From assembly GCA_023428265.1 (NCBI GenBank), contig JAEYYW010000165.1, forward strand, positions 1 to 8,078: a stretch of 8,078 bases of DNA. The letters run 5' to 3'. Source of the stretch: Bacillota bacterium. GTDB lineage: Bacteria > Bacillota > Clostridia > Christensenellales > UMGS416. Made by a program: the position numbers and the translations under genes. Of this stretch, positions 1 through 5,098 are shown piece after piece (position 1 is the first letter of the stretch; each line of letters begins with the position of its first letter). The notes under the pieces are model-generated. The model was not told where the DNA came from and ran no database searches. It saw only the letters and a list, made by a program, of their open reading frames with translations.

Positions 1-807
1 GAAAAGCTCCACCGGCTCGCCGTCTCCCCGGTGGAAGAAGCCCGCGCCCCTCACCGGCTTGCGCGGCGCCACATGCAGCACGCCATAGTCCCAGTTGGGG
101 TAGTAAGCGCCGGTGTGCCCGGCGGAAATCAGCTTGCCAAAGGTGCGATAGCCCGGCGGCAGGCTCGTGGGGCTGGCGCTGTCCAGAGCGCCGTCCAGCG
201 GCCACATTTCATAACCGTGCTCCTCGGTGGCCCGCCACACAAAGGGGCAGTCCAGCTTCATGTCTCTGGCCCAGGGCAGCGCGGCGGAGCTCCAGAACCG
301 GAGCGGCAGGGCTCTGTCGGCGGTGTTCACAATCCGCACCGACTGATCCAGCGCCGCCCGCCCGGGCCGCAGCGTCAGCTCCACCTGCCAGGCCAGCCCG
401 TCACAGAGCACGGCGCCCAGCGTCACTTGCCCGCTGCCGCAGGCCAGCAGGCCCGAGTGGGCGTTCACCGGCCCCTGCTCCTCGGGCAGCGCCCCGCAGG
501 CGATGCGGAAGGCCAGGCCGCCGGGGCCGTCTGCCTGTTTCAACGGCGCAAAAAGGTCGCGGCCGGCCAGCTTGTCATAAAGCGCGGCCACACGCCCGCC
601 CAGGCCCGGCAGAACAGTGAGCTTCAGATACTCGTTTTCCATCTCGATGGCCCGAAAGCGTGCGGGGGCCAGCTCATCCTCCAGATGGCAAGGGGGCGGC
701 GCGGCAAGAGGGGCCACCTGTTTCTGAAAAATCGGCGGGTTGGCCGCACCGGCCGGTTTTTTGGGGGTCATGAGCTCAATCGTGGTTTCCCGCAAGCAGA
801 CGTCCAT
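1..807 (-). CDS. DUF5107 domain protein, N-terminal part (runs off left edge)
   Basis: The minus strand is open without a stop from an ATG at 805-807 to the window edge, giving 269 codons; the C-terminus lies outside. After a proline-rich start, residues about 60-95 hold a beta-sandwich signature (ENEYLKLTVLPGLGGRV, then LYDKLAGRDLF), and later stretches (VNTADRALPLRFWSSAALP, HGYEMWPLDGALD, GAYYPNWDYGVLHV) fit the DUF5107 family, whose fold resembles galactose mutarotase. Family members often carry C-terminal TPR repeats and lie near sugar-metabolism genes; whether this one does cannot be seen. The start is supported by AGGAGG at 815-820, seven bases upstream. By family it should bind or act on a carbohydrate, but no reaction can be assigned. 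An aldose 1-epimerase is the alternative; the EMWP and FWS motifs favour DUF5107. Confidence 0.8.
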   Translation of the reverse strand, partial: MDVCLRETTIELMTPKKPAGAANPPIFQKQVAPLAAPPPCHLEDELAPARFRAIEMENEYLKLTVLPGLGGRVAALYDKLAGRDLFAPLKQADGPGGLAFRIACGALPEEQGPVNAHSGLLACGSGQVTLGAVLCDGLAWQVELTLRPGRAALDQSVRIVNTADRALPLRFWSSAALPWARDMKLDCPFVWRATEEHGYEMWPLDGALDSASPTSLPPGYRTFGKLISAGHTGAYYPNWDYGVLHVAPRKPVRGAGFFHRGDGEPVELF

Positions 808-823
808 GTCTCATCCTCCTGGG

Positions 824-837
824 ATATTCAGGAATAT
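824..837. promoter_or_regulatory. Perfect palindrome over the DUF5107 start region, possible operator
   Basis: ATATTC and GAATAT form a perfect inverted repeat separated by AG. It touches the -10 box at 836-841 and covers the predicted transcription start, which is where a repressor would block initiation. No known regulator family is assigned. AT-rich palindromes of this size also arise by chance in such DNA. Confidence 0.3.
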
Positions 838-865
838 TATAAACTATTTTGAATGATTCTGCCAA
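836..865 (-). promoter_or_regulatory. Promoter of the DUF5107 gene
   Basis: On the minus strand, TTGGCA (860-865, five of six to the -35 consensus) lies 18 bases from a perfect TATAAT (836-841). The predicted RNA would start near 829, leaving a leader of about 20 bases with the AGGAGG site. Assigned by consensus only. Confidence 0.65.
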
Positions 866-907
866 AGAAGATGGGTCCGCGTATGGGTAACAGCATACCT
901 GTGAATA

Positions 908-936
908 TTGGTTAAGCCAGTCAAAGGTTTTATAAT
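908..936 (+). promoter_or_regulatory. Possible promoter of the frameshifted small gene
   Basis: TTGGTT (908-913) is separated by 17 bases from a perfect TATAAT (931-936). It points into the short frame beginning at 965. The -35 box is weak and the region is AT-rich, so this is tentative. Confidence 0.35.
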
Positions 937-964
937 CGTGATAATTTTTTATAATGAGGTGTAA

Positions 965-1143
965 ATGAGCCTTTTGGCAAAAAATACTGGCAATATTGTG
1001 ATTGGAAAGAAGATCCCATGGGCTTTGGCCATTGGGTTTGGTTGGCTAGATCACTATATTCAGTCATCACCATGATTGAGCAGCGCTTGAACGGGTTGAA
1101 TATTATCGCTTGGAGCCTATACGCGGTTTGTGAACGCACATAA
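965..1143 (+). pseudogene. Small hypothetical gene with a frameshift at an A6 run
   Basis: An ATG at 965 opens MSLLAKN in one frame. From about position 979 the neighbouring frame reads a protein-like stretch (KKYWQYCDWKEDPMGFGHW onward, ending AVCERT) to a TAA at 1141-1143. The two join if the A6 run at 979-984 had seven As, giving one 59-residue product. GAGGTG at 956-961 could serve as ribosome binding site, though only three bases separate it from the ATG. The stretch is rich in Trp and Tyr. Its DNA is about 37% GC in one sampled line, far below the flanking genes, which suggests foreign origin. I do not recognise the family. It may be a decayed gene, a remnant of a larger gene, a homopolymer sequencing error, or a programmed -1 frameshift. 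An intact 41-residue product from the ATG at 1018 is another reading. Confidence 0.35.
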
Positions 1144-1155
1144 ACGATTAGAGGC

Positions 1156-1170
1156 TGACAATCATTCTCA
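1156..1170. promoter_or_regulatory. Fur-box-like palindrome
   Basis: TGACAATCATTCTCA matches the Bacillus-type 7-1-7 Fur box (TGATAATNATTATCA) at 12 of 14 defined positions. It lies about 25 bases upstream of the -35 box of the transglycosylase promoter, just after the small frame. It is a poorer match to the Zur and PerR versions of the motif. The position is not the usual one for promoter-blocking repression, so its role is uncertain. Confidence 0.3.
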
Positions 1171-1195
1171 ACAAGTTGCTTGCCCTTCTTCCCGT

Positions 1196-1225
1196 TTGCA
1201 TTCCCCCCGCTCTCTTCCGTATAAT
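1196..1225 (+). promoter_or_regulatory. Promoter of the transglycosylase-methyltransferase operon
   Basis: TTGCAT (1196-1201) is followed after 18 bases by a perfect TATAAT (1220-1225). Transcription would begin near 1232, leaving a leader of about 23 bases before the ATG at 1255. The leader has only a weak ribosome binding site (CGGA at 1243-1246). It should drive both downstream genes, since no other promoter is visible between them. Confidence 0.6.
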
Positions 1226-1254
1226 AAGGGCATCCAACAAATCGGACGTGACCA

Positions 1255-2322
1255 ATGAAAACCACGCTTTCCCTCGGCGATAAAACATTGACCCTCCCCG
1301 CCTTCTTCCCCGATGCAACCCGGGGCTTTCTGCGCTCCGCAGCACCTGCGGACGCGCTGGCCGCCGGCGTGCAGGGCATGGAGATGAGCACCTGGCACCT
1401 GATCGGCTCGCCGGGGGCGAGCCTGATCAAGGCCGCCGGCGGGCTGCACGCCTTCACCGGCTGGCAGGGCCCCATTTTGACCGACAGCGGCGGCTTCCAG
1501 GCCTGGTCGCTGGTGGCAAAGGACCCTTCCAAGGGCCGTATTGACAAGGCCGGCATCACCTACCGCGATGAGCGGCGCGGCAAAAAGGTGGAGCTCACGC
1601 CCAGGCGCTGCATCGCCGCCCAGCTGGACATGGGCAGCGACATCGTGCTCTGCCTGGATTGCTGCACCGACCCGATGGCGCCCCGCGCCGAGCAGGAAAA
1701 GGCGGTGGAGCTGACGGTGCGCTGGGCGGAGGAGTGCCGCCGGGAGTTTGACCGGCGCACCGAAACATGGGAGCGCAAGCCGCTGCTGTTCGCCGTGATC
1801 CAGGGCGGCAACGAGATGGACTTGCGCCGGCAGTGCGCCGACGCGCTGATCCCGATGGGCTTTGCCGGCTATGGCTACGGCGGCTGGCCGCTGGACCGCG
1901 CGGGCAACCTGCTCTATGACCTAATGGCCGCCACGGCTGCCCTCATGCCGGACAACACCGTGAAATACGCGATGGGCCTGGGAAGGCCCGAGGAAATTGT
2001 GAAGCTGAACCGAGCAGGATACCAGCTGTTTGACTGCGTGATCCCCACCCGCGAGGCCCGCCACGCCAAGCTCTACGCGATGAACGGCAAGCCCCTTTCG
2101 GCCGATGGCTTCTATGACGCCGTCTATATCAACAAGGAAAGCATGGCGCGGGACTTCCGGCCTGTGGAGCCAGGCTGCCCCTGCGCAGCCTGTCAAGGCC
2201 ACAGCCGGGCCTTTTTGCACCACCTGTTTGCCTGTGAGGACCCGCTGGGCCTGCGGCTTGCCACCGTGCACAACCTGAGCTTTTTTGCCCGCCTGATGGC
2301 CCGTATTGCCGATGAAACCTGA
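1255..2322 (+). CDS. Divergent tRNA-guanine transglycosylase (queuine tRNA-ribosyltransferase family)
   Basis: This 355-residue protein belongs to the TGT family, which swaps guanine at tRNA position 34 for a 7-deazaguanine (preQ1 in most bacteria, queuine in eukaryotes and some bacteria). Visible hallmarks are LTDSGGFQ (catalytic-site Asp77), Asp135 and Cys137 in LDCCT (base recognition), VIQGG with Gln183, the nucleophile Asp260 in LFDCVIPTREARH, and the zinc ligands Cys308, Cys310, Cys313 and His339 in CPCAAC and VHN. All key residues by comparison with the Zymomonas enzyme are kept. The base-pocket loop, usually GGLAVGE, reads GGWPLDR at 209-215, losing the conserved Glu. At 355 residues it is slightly shorter than typical TGTs (about 370-390). 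It overlaps the next gene by 11 bases, so the two are probably co-transcribed. No queuosine synthesis or salvage gene is in the window. The family is secure; preQ1 as substrate is doubtful. Confidence 0.9.
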   Translation: MKTTLSLGDKTLTLPAFFPDATRGFLRSAAPADALAAGVQGMEMSTWHLIGSPGASLIKAAGGLHAFTGWQGPILTDSGGFQAWSLVAKDPSKGRIDKAGITYRDERRGKKVELTPRRCIAAQLDMGSDIVLCLDCCTDPMAPRAEQEKAVELTVRWAEECRREFDRRTETWERKPLLFAVIQGGNEMDLRRQCADALIPMGFAGYGYGGWPLDRAGNLLYDLMAATAALMPDNTVKYAMGLGRPEEIVKLNRAGYQLFDCVIPTREARHAKLYAMNGKPLSADGFYDAVYINKESMARDFRPVEPGCPCAACQGHSRAFLHHLFACEDPLGLRLATVHNLSFFARLMARIADET

Positions 2323-3118
2323 TCTGGAGCAAGCCCTCATTGAGAAGGTGTGCGCCTCCAAGGCCGGGCGGGAAATCGACCCCGCCGTGGTGAGCGCCGC
2401 CGTGCGCTGGGCGCTGGCCCGCTTTAGCCCCAAGGATGCCGAAAAGGCCGCGAAAACCCGCCTGCACCAGCTCTACGGCAGCTATGTGGGCGAGGGCTGG
2501 GCAAAGGCCGCCGCCAAAACACTGGCGCTGCTGGAGGCCGGGGCTCTGCCGCCGCAAGACGCGGCCATGCGGCTCATGGCGCTGCACGGCTCCACAGCCG
2601 AGCGGCTGGAGCATATCGGCGAATGCTATGAGCGCATCTTTGAAGCTTGCGGCGCACCTAGCTCGGTGCTCGATGTGGCCTGCGGCCTCAACCCGCTGGC
2701 CTTCGTGCTGCCGGGCATGCCGCAGGCAGCCCTCACGGCGCTGGACGCCGGGCAGGACATCGCAGCCCTGCTGAACCGCTTCTTCGCCGCCGCCCCATTA
2801 CCCCGCGCTCATGCCGAATCGGGCGACGCAATGGCAGCGCTGCCCGCCGGGCCTTATGACTTGGCGCTCGTCCTGAAGTTCCTGCCGCTGGCCGAGCGCA
2901 TTGAAAAGGGCGGGGCGCTCCGGCTCCTGCGGGCCATCCCGGCCCGGCGCGTCGTTGTGAGCTTCCCCACCCGGTCGCTCTCCGGCCGCAACGTGGGCAT
3001 GGAGAAAAACTATTCGGAGTGGTTTGAGGCTTTGGGGTTTGAAGGGGAGATCCTGGAGCGGTTTGTGTGCGGGGGGGAGGTTTATTATGTTGTGGACTCT
3101 CCCTATCCCCGGCCGTGA
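2312..3118 (+). CDS. 16S rRNA (guanine-1405-N7)-methyltransferase, ArmA/Rmt-like
   Basis: The 268-residue product resembles RmtB along its whole length (RmtB is about 250 residues). Shared landmarks are KTRLHQLYGSYV (48-59), LHGSTAERL (91-99), the S-adenosylmethionine site VLDVACGLNPLA (119-130), DLALVLKFLPLAER (183-196), VSFPTRSLSGR (216-226) and GMEKNYSEWFE (229-239). Family members methylate N7 of G1405 in the 30S decoding site and block 4,6-disubstituted 2-deoxystreptamine aminoglycosides such as gentamicin and amikacin. The ATG at 2312 lies inside the transglycosylase gene, eight bases before its stop, with no clear ribosome binding site, which suggests translational coupling. A TTG at 2306 is an alternative start. 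Base composition matches the upstream gene, so it looks native and not newly acquired. Resistance is predicted from family, not shown. Motifs favour the Rmt branch over the actinomycete producer enzymes. Confidence 0.88.
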   Translation: MKPDLEQALIEKVCASKAGREIDPAVVSAAVRWALARFSPKDAEKAAKTRLHQLYGSYVGEGWAKAAAKTLALLEAGALPPQDAAMRLMALHGSTAERLEHIGECYERIFEACGAPSSVLDVACGLNPLAFVLPGMPQAALTALDAGQDIAALLNRFFAAAPLPRAHAESGDAMAALPAGPYDLALVLKFLPLAERIEKGGALRLLRAIPARRVVVSFPTRSLSGRNVGMEKNYSEWFEALGFEGEILERFVCGGEVYYVVDSPYPRP

Positions 3119-3134
3119 CATCCTGAACCCCCTT

Positions 3135-3175
3135 GTCGATTATACCGATCGACATTCCCCCTTTGAAGAGGGGGA
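3135..3175. repeat. Two tandem hairpins after the methyltransferase gene
   Basis: The first is GTCGAT (3135-3140) pairing with ATCGAC (3148-3153) around a 7-base loop. The second is an 8-pair stem, one of them G-T, with a C5/G5 core at 3157-3161 and 3170-3174 and a TGAA loop. Neither is followed by a T run on either strand, so they are not typical intrinsic terminators. They may protect the 3' end of the operon mRNA or be copies of a dispersed palindromic repeat. Confidence 0.45.
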
Positions 3176-3242
3176 TAGACCTCAGGACAGGGACAAGTAG
3201 TGGTTCGAAACTGATGAATGTATGAGAAAGGACATTTTACGT

Positions 3243-3797
3243 ATGGACGTTCAGCACTCAGCAAGCTTAACCCGCTTTTATTCTGATTTTTTAGATGCCA
3301 AAACATGGGCACAACGAAAAGACGGGGTCCCACTCGAACTACTAGATAATCTATCTGCTGAAGAATTGAAGATTGCGGAAATGGAGCTGATAAGCGTTGT
3401 TAGTATACATGATTATTGGCCAATTCGAGGATTAGGACACATCAAGTCTTCTGCATCTTTGCCCAAACTGTATGAATTGCTTTCTCAAGGCAATGACAAT
3501 ATTCGAGTATTCTTGGCGCATGCTATTTTTTTGATTTGCCAAGACGCGGAAATGCTTGAAATAGTAATCAACGAGACACGTTCATTGGCAGAAAAACTGC
3601 CCAAATCCGAGTATTATTTGATTGATATTATCAATTTGCTTCCAGATTTTAATGATAATAGAACCAATCAGACACTACTGGATTTCTGTGATAGCGATCA
3701 CTATCTGATTGCGTATAATGCAGCGCGCGTATTAGGTCACTCAACCGATGATATCGTGAGTAAAGCTCGCGCCGGCAAGTATAAATACAACTATTAG
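3243..3797 (+). CDS. Hypothetical small HEAT-like helical protein
   Basis: This is an acidic, soluble, all-helical protein of 184 residues from the ATG at 3243, which is preceded by AAAGGA at 3227-3232. An upstream ATG at 3222 would add seven residues but has no ribosome binding site. Successive helical pairs resemble HEAT repeats: YWPIRGLGHIKS onward (59-83), NIRVFLAHAIFLI onward (86-114), LIDIINLLPDF onward (126-151) and HYLIAYNAARVLGHS (153-167). HEAT repeats are binding scaffolds; no catalytic motif, signal peptide or membrane segment is seen. The gene is clearly lower in GC than its neighbours (about 42% in one sampled line) and stands alone between a hairpin cluster and a terminator, suggesting transfer. 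Many lone proteins of this size and type in Bacillota are toxin-immunity or phage-related accessory proteins, but nothing here shows that function. Confidence 0.7.
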   Translation: MDVQHSASLTRFYSDFLDAKTWAQRKDGVPLELLDNLSAEELKIAEMELISVVSIHDYWPIRGLGHIKSSASLPKLYELLSQGNDNIRVFLAHAIFLICQDAEMLEIVINETRSLAEKLPKSEYYLIDIINLLPDFNDNRTNQTLLDFCDSDHYLIAYNAARVLGHSTDDIVSKARAGKYKYNY

Positions 3798-3849
3798 CCA
3801 ACAAAAGTGCTATGTGCAAGATGCTAATTACACCCACCAGCATATTAAA

Positions 3850-3875
3850 AAGGGCGGGGTAACAACCCCGCCCTT
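3850..3875 (-). terminator. Intrinsic terminator of the amidohydrolase gene, probably bidirectional
   Basis: A perfect 10-pair stem (AAGGGCGGGG at 3850-3859, CCCCGCCCTT at 3866-3875) encloses a 6-base loop. On the minus strand it is followed by TTTTTAATAT, the typical U run, and it lies 14 bases after the amidohydrolase stop. On the plus strand the tail is ATCTT, so it may also end the converging HEAT-like gene, less strongly. Confidence 0.88.
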
Positions 3876-3889
3876 ATCTTCGCAAACCC

Positions 3890-5035
3890 TTAACCCCTAT
3901 GAAACACTTCCTGCCCATTGATAAACACCCGCTGCGCCTTCACGCGCCAATCCAGCGGGTTGCCGTTGAAGAGCGCAATGTCCGCGTCCTTGCCAGGCTC
4001 CAAGCTGCCCACGCGGTCGGCAATGCCGGTGATCTCAGCGGCGTTGATCGTGATGGCCTCCAGCGCCGTGCGCTCATCCAGCCCCTCGCGGACGGCCAGC
4101 GCCGCCGTGACCGGCAGGTATTGCAGCGGGATCACCGGGTGGTCGGTCATCAGCGCGAACTTCACACCGGCCTCCTTGAGGATGCGGGGCGCATCGTAAG
4201 TCAGGTTTTTGAGCTCAATCTTGCTGCGCTCGGAGAGCAGCGGCCCGATGATCACCTTCACATTTTCCGCCTTCAGAATATCGGCGATCAGATACCCCTC
4301 GGTGCAGTGCTCCACAGAGAAGTCCAGGCCGAATTCGCGGCCCACGCGGATGGCCGTAAGGATATCATCAGCCCGGTGGGCGTGGATTTTCACCGGCAGG
4401 CTGCCATCGAGTGCGGCGGCGATCACTTCCTTGCCCAGGTTGCGGTCCGGCGGATTCTCGCCGCTTTGCTTCTTCTTGTATTCCTGCGCGGCCACCATCG
4501 CCTCGCGGAAGACCGCTGCCGTGCCCATGCGGGTGCTGGGCAGCTTCTTCTGCTCACCATAGGCCCGCTTGGGGTTTTCGCCCAGCGCGGCCTTGAGGGC
4601 CAGCGGCTCCTTCAGAATCATGTCGTCAACACGGGTGCCCCAGGTTTTCACGGCGGCAAACTGCCCGCTGATCACGTTGGCGCTGCCGGGGCCGGTGCAG
4701 GCAGTGGTCACGCCAGCCTCGCGGGCCTCCTGAAAGCAGCGGTCCACCGGGTTGATCGCGTCAATGGCGCGCATCTGCGGCGTCACCGGGTCGGTGGCCT
4801 CGTTGCCGTCGGCGCCCTCGTCGCCCATGCCGTCTTCCCACATGCCCAGGTGGCAGTGGGCGTCCACAAAGCCGGGCAGCGCCCACAGGCCGGTGGCGTC
4901 GATCACCTGCGCCCCGGCGGGCGCCTGCAGGCCCTCGCCCACAGCGGTGATCTTTTCACCGTCAATCAGGATGTCTCCGCAATCAAAGTCTTTTCCTGCC
5001 ATGGTGAGCACTTTGGCGTTTTTGATAAGGATCAT
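3890..5035 (-). CDS. Metal-dependent amidohydrolase (imidazolonepropionase-like)
   Basis: The 381-residue protein has the amidohydrolase layout: a small beta domain from the N-terminus (ILIKNAKVLTM, then DILIDGEKITAVG), a TIM-barrel with the metal site, and a C-terminal return of the beta domain ending GSLEPGKDADIALFNGNPL (343-361). Metal-binding and catalytic candidates are His60 and His62 (DAHCHLG), His218 and His220 (KIHAHRADD), His243 (VEHCTEG) and Asp298 (MTDHP). This fits the COG1228 group of cytosolic hydrolases acting on cyclic amides, imides or dipeptide-like substrates; the true substrate cannot be read from sequence. There is no signal peptide. The ATG at 5035 is supported by AGGAGG at 5042-5047. 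It lies 63 bases downstream of the serine hydrolase gene on the same strand, with no clear promoter between, so co-transcription is likely. Confidence 0.87.
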   Translation of the reverse strand: MILIKNAKVLTMAGKDFDCGDILIDGEKITAVGEGLQAPAGAQVIDATGLWALPGFVDAHCHLGMWEDGMGDEGADGNEATDPVTPQMRAIDAINPVDRCFQEAREAGVTTACTGPGSANVISGQFAAVKTWGTRVDDMILKEPLALKAALGENPKRAYGEQKKLPSTRMGTAAVFREAMVAAQEYKKKQSGENPPDRNLGKEVIAAALDGSLPVKIHAHRADDILTAIRVGREFGLDFSVEHCTEGYLIADILKAENVKVIIGPLLSERSKIELKNLTYDAPRILKEAGVKFALMTDHPVIPLQYLPVTAALAVREGLDERTALEAITINAAEITGIADRVGSLEPGKDADIALFNGNPLDWRVKAQRVFINGQEVFHRG

Positions 5036-5098
5036 CAGTTTCCTCCTATTGTTGTACTATTCACTGCCGCTATGGCAGGCCGGGTTTTCACAGATCCG

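Noticed and set aside
31..852. A 273-codon open frame on the plus strand
   Set aside because: Antisense to the DUF5107 gene, which has the better promoter, ribosome binding site and family motifs.
930..1559. A 209-codon open frame on the minus strand
   Set aside because: It runs antisense through the TGT start and the intergenic region with no ribosome binding site and no coherent family signature.
3156..3175. Hairpin as an intrinsic terminator of the methyltransferase gene
   Set aside because: No T run follows the stem on either strand, so it is listed only as a repeat structure.
3649..3843. A 64-codon minus-strand frame with a hydrophobic start
   Set aside because: Antisense to the HEAT-like gene, starts directly at the terminator and lacks a ribosome binding site.
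5064..5078. Short hairpin (CTGCC/GGCAG) between the serine hydrolase and amidohydrolase genes
   Set aside because: Only five pairs and no T run; too weak to call a terminator or attenuator.
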